Assembly: GCA_023228645.1 (NCBI GenBank)
Contig: JALOAT010000010.1
Span: 1 to 64,000, forward strand
Reading direction: 5' to 3'
Source of the DNA: Gammaproteobacteria bacterium
GTDB lineage: Bacteria; Pseudomonadota; Gammaproteobacteria; Thiohalomonadales; Thiohalomonadaceae
DNA length: 64,000 nucleotides
In this document: positions 46,436 through 55,537 of the stretch, one piece after another
How positions within the stretch are numbered: position 1 is the first letter of the stretch
Layout: the number at the start of each line of letters is the position of its first letter
Translations under genes and position numbers: made by a program
Notes under the pieces: model-generated
Databases searched by the model: none
Told to the model about the DNA's origin: nothing
Seen by the model: the letters and a program-made list of their open reading frames with translations, nothing else

Positions 46436-47290
46436 ATGACAATCCAGGTTGATGGCTGGTTCACCGAAGAGTGGCCGGGCGAGAAATCCGCCATCTCGCT
46501 CAAGCTCGTGCGCAAGCTGCACGAAGAGAAGTCGCGCTTCCAGCGCATCGAAGTGTTCGAGACCGAGACCTTCGGCAAGCTGCTCACCCTCGACGGCCTG
46601 GTGATGGTCACCGACCGCGACAACTTCATCTACCACGAGATGATCAGCCACCCGGCGCTCTACACCCACAACAATCCCGAGCGCGTGCTCATCGTGGGCG
46701 GCGGCGACTGCGGCACCCTGCGCGAGGTGCTCAAGCACCCCGAGGTGAAGACCGTGCACATGGTGGAGATCGACGAGCGCGTCACCCGCGTCTCGGAGAT
46801 GTTCTACCCGGACCTCACCGAGTCCAACGGCGACCCGCGCGTAGAATTCTTCTTCGAGGACGGCATCCGCTGGGTGGAGCAGGCCGCGAGCGGCAGCTAT
46901 GACGTGATCATCGTGGACGGCTCCGATCCGGAAGGCCCCGCCGCCGTGCTGTTCTCGGAGGATTTCTTCCGCCACTGCCACCGCGTGCTGTCGGCCTCGG
47001 GCGTGATGGTCGGCCAGTCCGAATCGCCCCTGTTCCACCTGGAACTCATCAAGCACTATCACGCCACCGCGAAGAAGGTGGGCTTCCAGGACGTGGCCAG
47101 CCTGCACTTCCAGCAGTGCACCTATCCGTCCGGCTGGTGGACCGTCACGGTGGCCGCCAAGGACCAGTCGGTGGCGCAGTTCCGCGAGCAGGATGCAGCC
47201 AAGCGCCCGTTCAAGACGCGCTACTACACCCCGGCCATCCACCGCGCCGCCATGGCGCAGCCGGCCTTCGTGGAAGAGGCCTTGAAGTGA
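46436..47290 (+). CDS. speE: polyamine aminopropyltransferase (spermidine synthase)
   Basis: 284 residues. Transfers an aminopropyl group from decarboxylated S-adenosylmethionine to putrescine. Signatures are LTLDGLVMVTDRDNFIYHEMISH, the nucleotide-binding ERVLIVGGGDCGTLREVLKH (the family 'GGGDGG' here is GGGDCG, which occurs in some homologues), and DVIIVDGSDPEGPA. The ATG at 46436 begins MTIQVDGWFTEEW and has GGAGTGG upstream; the longer frame into speA's start is spurious. Divergent with speA. Confidence 0.95.
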   Translation: MTIQVDGWFTEEWPGEKSAISLKLVRKLHEEKSRFQRIEVFETETFGKLLTLDGLVMVTDRDNFIYHEMISHPALYTHNNPERVLIVGGGDCGTLREVLKHPEVKTVHMVEIDERVTRVSEMFYPDLTESNGDPRVEFFFEDGIRWVEQAASGSYDVIIVDGSDPEGPAAVLFSEDFFRHCHRVLSASGVMVGQSESPLFHLELIKHYHATAKKVGFQDVASLHFQQCTYPSGWWTVTVAAKDQSVAQFREQDAAKRPFKTRYYTPAIHRAAMAQPAFVEEALK

Positions 47291-47353
47291 TTGGGAGCGT
47301 CGGGTCACGGCCCTGGGCCTGACCCGACGCCATACACGGGACACGGAGGTCAC

Positions 47354-48553
47354 ATGACGCCCATGAAGAAGAACGTGGCGCTGCTCGCCGCCGGGCAGGC
47401 GGTGATGATGTCAGGCGCCGTGCTGCTGTTCGCCACCGGGTCGTTGGTGGGACAGCGACTCGCCACCGACCCGACCTGGGCGACGCTGCCGTTGGCACTC
47501 CAGATGGCCGCGTCGCTGGCGGCGATCATCCCGGCCTCGCTGCTCATGGCGCGCATCGGCCGGCGGGGCGGCTTTCTGCTCGGTGCGGGCCTGGCGGTAG
47601 GCGGCGCCGCACTGGCGGCCTACAGCATCGTCGCCGGACACTTTGCGCTCTTTTGCCTCGCTTCCGCACTCATCGGCAGTTTCACGGGTATCGGCAATTA
47701 TTTTCGCTTCGCCGCGGTGGACGCCGCCAGCACCGAGTACCGCGCTCGCGCCATTGCCTATGTGCTGGCGGGGGGTGTCATCGCGGCGCTGATCGGGCCC
47801 AACCTGGGCCACTGGGGCGATCACCTGCTGCACGGCCACGCCTTCGCCGGCGGCTATGTGATCCTGGTCGGTCTGTATGCCTTAGTGTTCGCGCTGCTCA
47901 CCCGCCTCGACATCCCCAAGCCGCGCCCCTTCCAGTCCGCCGGCCGTCCCCTCGCTGTCATTTTCCGCCAGCCGGCCATGGTGGGCGCGGTGCTGACGGG
48001 CGCGCTGGGCTACGGCGTGATGTCCCTGGTGATGACGGCCACGCCGCTGGCCATGCACGGCCACATGCACGGCTACCAGGACACCGCCTTCGTCATCGAA
48101 TGGCACGTGCTCGGGATGTTTGCACCGTCGTTCTTCACCGGACGGCTCATCCAGCGGTTCGGCCTGTGGCACGTAATGATGGTCGGCGCACTGCTGAACG
48201 CCGCCTGCGTGGCCATCAATCTCACCGGCACCACCATGGCGCACTTCTGGCTGGCGTTGTTCCTGCTCGGCATCGGCTGGAACTTCCTGTTCATCGGCGC
48301 AACCCAGCTGCTGACCACCGGCTATGCGGCCGTGGAACAGGCAAAGGTCCAGGCGGCCAACGACTTCGCCGTGTTCGGTATCGCAACCCTGGCAGTGCTT
48401 TCCGCCGGCATGCTGCAACATCACTATGGCTGGACCGTGGTCAACGTCGGCGTGATCCCGGGCATCCTGATCATCCTCGGCACACTCCTGTGGCTGCGCC
48501 GGGCCAACGCGGCGGCCTTGGCGCCGCGCCTGAAAACGACGGAAGTGCGCTGA
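47354..48553 (+). CDS. MFS transporter
   Basis: 399 residues with about 12 hydrophobic helices. The inter-helix Arg motif LMARIGRRGGFLLGAGLAVGG matches the cytoplasmic loop of major facilitator proteins, and FFTGRLIQRFGLWHVMMVG is the equivalent in the second half. The substrate is not apparent; nothing points to a polyamine carrier despite the neighbour speE. The ATG at 47354 has GGAGGT just upstream. Confidence 0.85.
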   Translation: MTPMKKNVALLAAGQAVMMSGAVLLFATGSLVGQRLATDPTWATLPLALQMAASLAAIIPASLLMARIGRRGGFLLGAGLAVGGAALAAYSIVAGHFALFCLASALIGSFTGIGNYFRFAAVDAASTEYRARAIAYVLAGGVIAALIGPNLGHWGDHLLHGHAFAGGYVILVGLYALVFALLTRLDIPKPRPFQSAGRPLAVIFRQPAMVGAVLTGALGYGVMSLVMTATPLAMHGHMHGYQDTAFVIEWHVLGMFAPSFFTGRLIQRFGLWHVMMVGALLNAACVAINLTGTTMAHFWLALFLLGIGWNFLFIGATQLLTTGYAAVEQAKVQAANDFAVFGIATLAVLSAGMLQHHYGWTVVNVGVIPGILIILGTLLWLRRANAAALAPRLKTTEVR

Positions 48554-49016
48554 TTCCCGCCGTCAGGGGCCTGCGCGAGGCGCTAATGGTTACATGAGCC
48601 GCACGGGTGAGCTGCCGGGCAAATCGGTGATTCCCTCAGCGGCGGTTTGATTAGTATTCATTGCAAAGTTGCGATATAGGAACTGCGGACTGCTGGCCTT
48701 CCATCGCATAGCCCGGACGGTGGACAGATGCATGAATGAATTCAGCAATAAGGCAGTTCTCGGGGCAAGGCACCGAGGCGCTTCTCAGACGTGAGGTTTA
48801 TTGATCCCCTCATCCTGTCCTCCGGCAATTCGTTCCATGCATTGCCCTCGACCGCCGGCTCCCGGCGCGGTCTACCTCCTCCATCCATGGAGTCGTACCT
48901 CGCGCATCCATGCGCTCCGCTCCCGGAGGGAGGAGGGACGATGCTATTTTGCGGCCGCCGGTTAATACGTTTTTTGCAAGCCTCCGTCTCTCCTGTGATG
49001 TGACCAAGATTCAGGC
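48554..49016. other. non-coding region containing a dispersed repeat
   Basis: A gap of ~460 bases between the MFS transporter and the propeller gene. The first ~240 bases hold no recognised structure. From about 48803 to 48943 lies a structured repeat (see separate entry). The remainder is low in coding signal; short frames here look like chance. Confidence 0.6.
48803..48943. repeat. dispersed paired-hairpin repeat, copy 1
   Basis: The stretch from CTCGACCG (48847) through GCGCTC (48916) is matched in reverse complement at about 57291-57365. It contains two hairpins, CTCCAT-CC-ATGGAG (48879-48892) and GCGCAT-CC-ATGCGC (48902-48915). The left end GATCCCCTCATCCTGTCC also recurs at about 57432. 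No ORF. Confidence 0.65.
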
Positions 49017-50207
49017 TCAAGGCTGCGCGCGTGTTGCGACCGCATGCATCACGCGCATGGCTTCGCCTTCCGAGGCGTGCAACCAGGCGAGGTGGAGCCG
49101 GCCCTTCTCATCGAACGCCAGCATGGGATTGTCTTGACGGGCCGGACCATGTGCCGGTCCCACGGCGATGTTGTCGCTCCAACCCTCCTCACCCCGTTTG
49201 GCAAGCCACAGGTCCGGGGTACCGTCGCGCGGGTCGTCCCAGACCGCCACCATGCTGCCGTCACGAGCCACGGCCACGGCGGGGTGCCACTGGGGCGTGT
49301 TCTCGCCGAACAGGTCCTGCACCTTTTCGTTGGCGCCGAAGCGGCAGTCTTTGCTGAGCGATGCCGCATAGATGTCGTAGCCGCTCTGGAAGTCCCGTTT
49401 GTCCATCCACACTGCGGCCACCTGCTTGCCGTTCCCCGCGAGCGCCACGCGGGTCACGCCGCCGCCACGGCCGAATTCGGTGCTGGGCGGCGGCGGGTGT
49501 TCGTTCAGGGGTCCGGGAGTGCTGAACGTCAGCGTGGCCATGGGCGCGCAGGCATAGAACAACCGCGTGTGACCGGCACGCCGGTCTTCCCAGGCGAGGA
49601 CCAGCTGGTCGTCGACGTGGGCGAGACTGGGATAGAGCTGATGGTCCTGCGGGGGGCGCGCGTCGGCGGCGCGATGCGCACCGATATCGACGCGCTGATC
49701 TTGCACCGTCAGCGGCGCCACCTGCACCTGGCCGTAACGCCCCACCCGTTCCACCCAGGCGGCAAACAGGCGATCGCCGGCCGCGTGCAGGGTGGGCTGT
49801 GAGGCGCGCGCGCCGCTGAGCCTTCGCAGCGGACCGATGCCGTCGGCGTCGATGGCACGCACGTGCACGCCGCCGTCCTGCTCCCAGGCGGCCACGAAGC
49901 CGTTCGCGAAGGCGGCGATGGCCGGCTCGTAGGCTTCCTTGCCGGTACTCAGTTGCACGGGTGCGGAGAACACCTCGCGGTCGGACGTGCGCATGGCCAG
50001 GTACGCCTGCGGCGCACCGCTGCGGTTGTCCTCCCACACCACGGCGACCGCGTCACCGTTCACCGCGAGCGAGCGCCGGCCGGCGGACTCCAGATGCGCG
50101 AACACACCCGCGGCGGCGTCGCCGTCGACCGCGAGGCCCTCGGAAAACGTCCACTCGGCGGCCGCCGGGGTCGCCGCCAACGACCACACCAGCGCCACGC
50201 GCTTCAT
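49017..50207 (-). CDS. exported beta-propeller-like protein
   Basis: 396 residues. A cleavable signal peptide (VALVWSLAATPAAAE) is followed by repeated units with an Asp-box-like AAVWMDKRDFQSGYDIYAAS / VAVWDDPRDGTPDLWLAK / VVWEDNRSGAPQAYLA pattern. That is the sialidase-type beta-propeller repeat. No catalytic Arg triad or hydrolytic residues are evident, so binding rather than hydrolysis is more likely. The start overlaps the stop of the thioredoxin gene upstream (ATGA), so both products are made together in the envelope. Confidence 0.78.
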   Translation of the reverse strand: MKRVALVWSLAATPAAAEWTFSEGLAVDGDAAAGVFAHLESAGRRSLAVNGDAVAVVWEDNRSGAPQAYLAMRTSDREVFSAPVQLSTGKEAYEPAIAAFANGFVAAWEQDGGVHVRAIDADGIGPLRRLSGARASQPTLHAAGDRLFAAWVERVGRYGQVQVAPLTVQDQRVDIGAHRAADARPPQDHQLYPSLAHVDDQLVLAWEDRRAGHTRLFYACAPMATLTFSTPGPLNEHPPPPSTEFGRGGGVTRVALAGNGKQVAAVWMDKRDFQSGYDIYAASLSKDCRFGANEKVQDLFGENTPQWHPAVAVARDGSMVAVWDDPRDGTPDLWLAKRGEEGWSDNIAVGPAHGPARQDNPMLAFDEKGRLHLAWLHASEGEAMRVMHAVATRAQP

Positions 50208-50695
50208 CGCGAACCCAGAAACTGGAGCAGGCTCGTGGTGCGGTAGTGACCACCCCGCACGTAGTCGTCGAAATGTCCGAATTCCTCGGCAGTCTTGTAG
50301 CCGGGGACCTTCAGCAGCTGGCGGCCGTCCGGTGCGAGCCAGACGAACACCGGGGTGGCGAACACGTTCATGCGCGCACCGAATTCCATCTCCGTGATGC
50401 GCTCGCCGTCCGGCAGCGTGATGCGATCACCGCTCTCCGCGTCCAGGTAGACCAGCACGTAGTTCTCCGTGTAACGCCTCTTCACCTTGGGGTCGGCAAA
50501 GGATTCCTTGTTGGTCTTGTCGCACCACCCGCAGCCGTAACGACCGAAATAGAGAAACACCGGCTTGTCTTCGGCAGCGGCGCGGCGCAGGCCTTCGTCG
50601 TAGGTGAGGAATGGATAGCCTGGCGGGGGATCGGCGAAGACCGGCAAGGCAATGGCCGTGACAAAACTTACGACCAGCAATCTGACAATGTTCAT
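50204..50695 (-). CDS. exported thioredoxin-like protein with CGWC motif
   Basis: 163 residues. Signal peptide (LLVVSFVTAIALPVFA), then a thioredoxin fold with CGWC at about residues 55-58 in FLYFGRYGCGWCDKTNK and the cis-Pro loop ATPVFVWLAPDG. It resembles SoxW/thiol:disulfide interchange proteins (thioredoxin_7 class). The ATG at 50695 is preferred because it starts the signal peptide and has AGGGGGAATC upstream. Second exported thioredoxin of the window. Coupled to the downstream propeller gene. Confidence 0.85.
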   Translation of the reverse strand: MNIVRLLVVSFVTAIALPVFADPPPGYPFLTYDEGLRRAAAEDKPVFLYFGRYGCGWCDKTNKESFADPKVKRRYTENYVLVYLDAESGDRITLPDGERITEMEFGARMNVFATPVFVWLAPDGRQLLKVPGYKTAEEFGHFDDYVRGGHYRTTSLLQFLGSR

Positions 50696-50861
50696 GATTC
50701 CCCCTGTCCTATGGCAACCCGGGCGTGCGGCGTTCTTGTGACATCCTGCCGCGCTGCGAAGCCCGATTGTCATTGGCGCCCGTTGGGTTTGCAAGGCGCT
50801 GGCCAGAAAGGTCGGCCGCCGTGTAGCAGCGTCGGCTGTCACACGGCGGCAACACTGCAAA

Positions 50862-51878
50862 TCACGGACTACAGAGAGACTCCCCATTCAGAGGACCATT
50901 TGCCGGTGCACGCCACAGGCACGAGGAGGCCTTGCTGAGAAATCCGGTATTTGCCCATCCTTCCGGATTCACCGAGGAACGCATGCTGTCGACGGTTACC
51001 GCGTAGACGCTCGTGGAGTCGATGACCTCGCCCGGGCGCAGATTACTGCGCAATTTGGCCTCGCTGTCACCCAGGAATAGCCGAATTCCGGCTGTGCCGA
51101 GGCGGCTCGCCAAGCCCTCGACCGCCTTGGCCGCGTAGAAATGATCCCAATGGTCGGCGGGATTGCGCACCGTGTTCCAATCGAATCCGTTGATGTAGGT
51201 GGGCTCACCCCTCACTTCCTCGGCGAGGATGTTCTGCATGAGAGTTAACAGTTCATCCCATCCGGCAAGCGTCAAGGCTCCGTCCACCGCGGTAACTGAC
51301 TTCTGTTCAAAAAGTTTCTTCAGGGACTCGTAGCCTGTCTCTTCGTAACCGCCTCCATCGACGGTTCCCCCGTCCGGCAAGTTCAGGAACAGCGACACGG
51401 TGTTTCCATAGCGGTGCGACTCAATGTGGTAGCCACCGACCTCAGTAGGTGTCCGATCAGCGGGTGCAGCCGGTGGCTCGGCGAAGCTATCGGCGACGAA
51501 CTCCACCGCATTGATGGCTGCCGTAATTCGATCGGCATAATACGGATTGCCCTCAGGACCATTCCCTTTCCCGGCATCGCCCGCGGTCAGATGAATGAAG
51601 ATCGTCTTGCACGAATCCTCGGCGATGTCCTTGTACGCCTTCGGATTCATGAACAGCTGCCAATCGTGCTGATGCGCAAGCACATACACCGACGTACCTG
51701 AACAGCCGACACTTTCGTAGTACGTAATCGGTGACGTGGTGCCGTCACCCGGGTTGGTGATGGGGCTTCCAATGCCGGACTGCGGCGGCGGACTATCGCC
51801 GCCGTCGTCTCCGCCGCAGCCCGCCAGTAATCCGCAAAGCAGGATCACGTGAAATGAATGCCTGATGATCTGATGCAC
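50862..51878 (-). CDS. PIG-L deacetylase-like lipoprotein
   Basis: 338 residues, GTG start with GAGGGACAGCC upstream. A lipobox follows the signal peptide (LLCGLLAGCGGDDGG). The mature part resembles the PIG-L/LmbE deacetylase fold: SVYVLAHQHDWQLFMNP (the family's AHPDDE region, altered here), FIHLTAGDAGKGNG, a helix ADRITAAINAVEFVAD, and NPADHWDHFYAAKAV with the downstream HxxDH-type pattern. The catalytic AHPDDE residues are changed (AHQHDW), so activity is uncertain. Base composition is slightly lower in GC than the rest of the window; acquisition by transfer is possible. Confidence 0.72.
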   Translation of the reverse strand: MHQIIRHSFHVILLCGLLAGCGGDDGGDSPPPQSGIGSPITNPGDGTTSPITYYESVGCSGTSVYVLAHQHDWQLFMNPKAYKDIAEDSCKTIFIHLTAGDAGKGNGPEGNPYYADRITAAINAVEFVADSFAEPPAAPADRTPTEVGGYHIESHRYGNTVSLFLNLPDGGTVDGGGYEETGYESLKKLFEQKSVTAVDGALTLAGWDELLTLMQNILAEEVRGEPTYINGFDWNTVRNPADHWDHFYAAKAVEGLASRLGTAGIRLFLGDSEAKLRSNLRPGEVIDSTSVYAVTVDSMRSSVNPEGWANTGFLSKASSCLWRAPANGPLNGESLCSP

Positions 51879-52211
51879 GGCTGTCCCTCCTGGTACACCA
51901 ACGTGTCGGACGGGGGCTGCCGGTTCGATGGGTGACGGCTCTACGGAGGGGAGGCAAAGGAGAACATCACCGCTCCATCCGTGAGCCTGCTGATGGTCCT
52001 GCGTTCAGTTGCCCGGGTGGGCATCATCCATGCGTGTGCGGCATCCTTCCGCAGATTCCGAGCGCATCGGCGCTCCGGGACGCATCCATTCGCCCCGCTC
52101 CGCAACGGGAGGGAAATCTCAAGATAGCCGCGAGTCCGCCGTGGTCAAGTTCGTTATCTGCGGTGCAAGGGGAATCCATGTGCCTTGGACGTGTCGCGGC
52201 GGTGCAGACGA
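51879..52211. other. gap between lipoprotein gene and DUF4124 gene
   Basis: About 330 bases without a convincing ORF. It contains a segment (about 52075-52115) reminiscent of the hairpin part of the dispersed repeat (CGCATCCAT, CCGCTCCGCAACGGGAGGG), probably degenerate. I see no other feature; the upstream control region for the lipoprotein gene would lie here. Confidence 0.4.
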
Positions 52212-52679
52212 TCAGTTGCACCACTGCTGGACGTCGGCACGGGCGCCCTGCTCCGCGGCCGACCGTTGCGCATCACCCAGGACCTGGCGCTCTCCGTCCT
52301 CGCCGAGCTTATAGAGGAACCCGGCCTCCAGAAGGCGGCGCAGGCGGTCGCGGGCAACTGCGCAGTTGCGTTTGCGCTGCTCGGCTGCGCGGGCCGCCTG
52401 GGCGGCCTGTTCTTGTTTTTTCTCACGATCGCTCTGGAACGCCTCCAGCAATCGTTGCTGCCGTTCAAGGCGATCGTCTTCGGTGGCCGGTTGCGAAGGC
52501 GCGCTGGAAGTGGGGAGTTCCATGGGGGTCGCACGGGCGTCACCGGGCGGGCGTTCGCCGTAATGCACCTGACCGTTGCCGTCGACCCACTTGAACACGC
52601 CAACCTGCGCAGAGGCGACGACACTGAACAGCAACATTCCCATGGACAACATTGCGCGCATGAACTTTCTCCCTGTCAT
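52212..52679 (-). CDS. DUF4124 domain protein
   Basis: 155 residues with a signal peptide (AMLSMGMLLFSVVASAQ) followed by the DUF4124 motif VFKWVDGNGQVHYGERPP (the family 'vYkwvDenGvthfsD.PP'). A charged coiled-coil stretch rich in Gln/Arg/Glu (LERQQRLLEAFQSDREKKQEQ) follows. Periplasmic; function unknown. ATG at 52661 is a possible alternative start. It overlaps the end of the FetB-like gene by 4 bases, so it may be translated from the same mRNA. Confidence 0.82.
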   Translation of the reverse strand: MTGRKFMRAMLSMGMLLFSVVASAQVGVFKWVDGNGQVHYGERPPGDARATPMELPTSSAPSQPATEDDRLERQQRLLEAFQSDREKKQEQAAQAARAAEQRKRNCAVARDRLRRLLEAGFLYKLGEDGERQVLGDAQRSAAEQGARADVQQWCN

Positions 52680-53482
52680 CGCGTACGTGGATGTGAAAGC
52701 CTATCCAGCCGCAGGCGTTCGCGTTCGTCGAACAACCGACGTGCACCGAACCACACCGCGGCCACCGTACCAAACCCAGTGCCCGCCGCAATGAGGAACA
52801 TGATCAGGATCTGATATTTCACCGCCTCCATGGGCGGTGTACCGGCGAGGATCTGACCGGTCATCATGCCCGGCAGGCTGACGATACCGGCGGCCGCCAT
52901 GGCGTTCATGATGTGCACCATGCCCACCCGCACGGCGTCGCGGCGGATGGCGCCGATGGCCTGGACGGCGGTGTGGCCAAGGGCGAGGCGCGTTTCAATC
53001 ACCGCGCGTTGCTGGAAGGCGCCGCTGGTGAGCCGGTCGAGGCCGAGCGACACGCCGTTCATGGTATTGCCGAGCAGCATACCCAAGAGCGGAATGGCGT
53101 ACTGCGGCTGCCACCAGGGCGTGGTGCCGATGACCGCGATCAGCGCGAACAAGGTCACCGTGAAGGACGACAGGAACATGGAGGCGGTGCCCAGGCCGAA
53201 TCCCCACGGCCCCCCGAAGCGGCGTTGCTGCCGGGCCATCACCTCGCGGCCGGCCACCAGGAGCATGATCAGCGCCAGCAGGGCGATCCAGCCCAAACCG
53301 GCATTCTCGAACAACACCTTCAAGACCAGCCCGATAAGCAGCAACTGCAAGGTGGTGCGCAGGGCGCCCAGCAGCAGGCGGCGACCCAGGCCCAACCGCA
53401 AGCCGTGGGCGACGACGGCGAGCGCGGCGACCAGCAGTGCGGCAAGCGACAGGTCGAGAACGGACAGCGCGATGACACTCAT
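52676..53482 (-). CDS. fetB: FetB-type ABC permease (iron export)
   Basis: 268 residues with about seven hydrophobic segments in the FetB (YbbM) pattern: ALRTTLQLLLIGLVLKVLFE, AREVMARQQRR-like connection, GMLLGNTMNGVSLGLDRL and GIVSLPGMMTGQILAGTPP with the EAVKYQILIMFLIAAGT ending. The E. coli FetAB pair exports iron and lowers oxidative stress. The ATG at 53482 gives MSVIALSVLDLS. It overlaps the fetA stop (53479) by 4 bases, so coupled translation is expected. Confidence 0.88.
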   Translation of the reverse strand: MSVIALSVLDLSLAALLVAALAVVAHGLRLGLGRRLLLGALRTTLQLLLIGLVLKVLFENAGLGWIALLALIMLLVAGREVMARQQRRFGGPWGFGLGTASMFLSSFTVTLFALIAVIGTTPWWQPQYAIPLLGMLLGNTMNGVSLGLDRLTSGAFQQRAVIETRLALGHTAVQAIGAIRRDAVRVGMVHIMNAMAAAGIVSLPGMMTGQILAGTPPMEAVKYQILIMFLIAAGTGFGTVAAVWFGARRLFDERERLRLDRLSHPRTR

Positions 53483-54150
53483 ACCAGAGGCTCCAGCCGT
53501 CCTCGCGGCAAGACCTGAAAGCGCCTTCGTGCCACACGTCGCAACTGCTCGTGGTCGTGACTCACCCACAACACCGGCGCACCACAGGTGCGTGCATAGG
53601 CCAACACGCAGGCCTCCACCTGCTCCGCGGCCGCCGCGTCGAGGCTGGCGGTCGGTTCATCGAGCAGTAACACCCGGGGTCCTCCGGCGAGCAGTCGAAG
53701 CAAGGCCAGGCGCTGGCGTTCACCGGTGGAGCAGCGTGCCACCTCCCAGTCCAGGGCATCGCCCGGCAGGCCAAGGGCGTGCAGCGCGTCGGCGGAGGCC
53801 TGAAAATGGGCGCCGATGCGTTCCTCCCACCACTGGCTCTCTGCCGGCAGATAAGCGACGGCGGCGCGCCACGCAGCAGCCTGAAAGCCGCTGCGCGATT
53901 GGCCGTCCAGGTACACCTCGCCACGGGTCGGGTCCAGGTCGGCCACGCCTCGCAGCAACAGGGTCTTGCCTGCGCCCGAGGGCCCGGACAGCCCGACCAC
54001 CTCCCCCGGTCCGGCCGACAGGCGCACGGGACCGAACAGGGGCGATCCGAGATCAAGGATGTCGAGCGTGGCCAGTGGGGATTCTCCGGTGCCTGCCGAT
54101 GGCCTGAGCAGGCATGGAAGGTATTTCGTTATCCCCGCGGCTGCAAGCAC
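53479..54150 (-). CDS. fetA: FetA-type ABC ATPase
   Basis: An ABC ATPase of about 223 residues paired with fetB. Walker A GLSGPSGAGKTLLLRG, signature RCSTGERQRLALLR (family LSGGQ variant), Walker B VLLLDEPTASLDAA and the H-loop LWVSHDHEQL are intact. The start is uncertain: the longest frame begins with GTG inside the amtB terminator hairpin (54225), which is improbable. The GTG at 54150 was chosen, but a shorter CTG start with GGAG upstream (about 54074) would also fit the domain boundary. Confidence 0.85.
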   Translation of the reverse strand: MLAAAGITKYLPCLLRPSAGTGESPLATLDILDLGSPLFGPVRLSAGPGEVVGLSGPSGAGKTLLLRGVADLDPTRGEVYLDGQSRSGFQAAAWRAAVAYLPAESQWWEERIGAHFQASADALHALGLPGDALDWEVARCSTGERQRLALLRLLAGGPRVLLLDEPTASLDAAAAEQVEACVLAYARTCGAPVLWVSHDHEQLRRVARRRFQVLPRGRLEPLV

Positions 54151-54210
54151 GGCGACGACGTCGCCCTTTGCGACGGCGGAGGAGCCGGACTTTTGCCGAC
54201 GGCATCGTAA

Positions 54211-54242
54211 CAAAACAACGGGCACCTGCTGCCAGGTGCCCG
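54211..54242 (-). terminator. rho-independent terminator after amtB
   Basis: On the minus strand, downstream of the amtB stop, a perfect 10-bp stem (CGGGCACCTG / CAGGTGCCCG) with a 4-base loop is followed by TTGTTTTG. It ends the torF-glnK-amtB transcript. Confidence 0.85.
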
Positions 54243-54274
54243 TGCACGTACATCACTGAGGAGGAGCTTCGTTC

Positions 54275-55519
54275 TTATTTGCTGGTGAATTCGGGGTAGG
54301 CCTCGAGACCGCATTCGGCCAGGTCCACACCCGAGTACTCATCTTCTTCGCTCACGCGGATACCCATCACGGCGCGCAGGATTGCCCAAACCGCAAAACT
54401 GGCGACGAACACCCAGGCGAAGATCACCGCAGCGCCGATGATCTGGTTCCACAGACTGGCATCCGCATGGGAGAAGGCCACCGCCAAAAGGCCCCAGATA
54501 CCTGCCACACCGTGCACAGAGATGGCGCCCACCGGATCGTCGATCTTCAGGTTGTCGAGCGTCACGATGGAGAACACCACCAATCCGCCGCCCAACGCGC
54601 CGATCAGCGTCGCCGTGAGTACTGCCGGGGCGAGCGGTTCGGCGGTGATGGACACCAGCCCGGCCAATGCACCGTTCAGCGCCATGGTGAGATCGGCTTT
54701 GCCAAACAGCAGCCGCGACGTGACCAGTGCCGCGACTACGCCGCCTGCCGCCGCCATATTGGTGTTCACGAACACCTTCGCCACGGCATTGGCTTCACCG
54801 ACGTCGGACAACTTCAGCTCGGAACCGCCGTTGAAGCCAAACCAGCCAAGCCAAAGGATCATCGTGCCCAGCGTGGCGAGCGGCAGATTGGCGCCGGGGA
54901 TGGCGTTCACTTCACCGTTCGGACCGTACTTGCCCTTACGTGCCCCCAGCAGCAGCACGCCTGCGAGGGCGGCCGAGGCGCCCGCGAGGTGCACCACGCC
55001 GGAACCGGCAAAGTCCACGAAGCCCAACTCGTCGAGGAAGCCACCGCCCCACTTCCAGAAGCCTTGCACCGGATAAATGAAGCCGGTCATGACCACGGCA
55101 AAGGCAAGGAAGGCCCACAACCTCATGCGTTCGGCTACGGCGCCCGAGACGATGGACATGCAGGTGGCGGCGAACACGACCTGGAAGAAGAAGTCGGCCA
55201 TGTTCGAGTAATACGGTGCGTCCTCACCACCGGCATGCACCGCCTGCAGTGTGTGTTCTTCGCCGAGCAGGAAGCTGATGCCTGGAAGGGCCGCGCTGAT
55301 ACTGTCGCCGTACATGACGTTGTAGCCCACCAGCATGTACATGATGCTCGCGACGGCGTAGAGCACTATGTTCTTGGTGAGGATCTCGGCGGTGTTCTTC
55401 GCACGCACCAGGCCGGCCTCCAGCATCGCAAAGCCCGCGGCCATCCACATGACCAGGGCACCGGACACCAGGAAGTAAAAGGTGTCGAGCGCGTATTTCA
55501 CTTCAGTGATCTGTTCCAT
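54275..55519 (-). CDS. amtB: ammonium transporter
   Basis: 414 residues, about 11 membrane helices, with conserved features of Amt proteins: FAMLEAGLVRAKNTAEIL, VDFAGSGVVHLAGASAALAG, ILWLGWFGFNGGSEL, and HGVAGIWGLLAVAF with the pore His. It is preceded by glnK, whose product blocks AmtB when nitrogen is ample. No signal peptide precedes the first helix. Same-strand order torF-glnK-amtB with a strong terminator after amtB. Confidence 0.95.
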   Translation of the reverse strand: MEQITEVKYALDTFYFLVSGALVMWMAAGFAMLEAGLVRAKNTAEILTKNIVLYAVASIMYMLVGYNVMYGDSISAALPGISFLLGEEHTLQAVHAGGEDAPYYSNMADFFFQVVFAATCMSIVSGAVAERMRLWAFLAFAVVMTGFIYPVQGFWKWGGGFLDELGFVDFAGSGVVHLAGASAALAGVLLLGARKGKYGPNGEVNAIPGANLPLATLGTMILWLGWFGFNGGSELKLSDVGEANAVAKVFVNTNMAAAGGVVAALVTSRLLFGKADLTMALNGALAGLVSITAEPLAPAVLTATLIGALGGGLVVFSIVTLDNLKIDDPVGAISVHGVAGIWGLLAVAFSHADASLWNQIIGAAVIFAWVFVASFAVWAILRAVMGIRVSEEDEYSGVDLAECGLEAYPEFTSK

Positions 55520-55537
55520 GGCGTTTCTCCTTGCGCG

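Noticed and set aside
54151..54225. N-terminal extension of fetA
   Set aside because: The longest frame starts inside the terminator hairpin of amtB, and the extra residues do not match the family.
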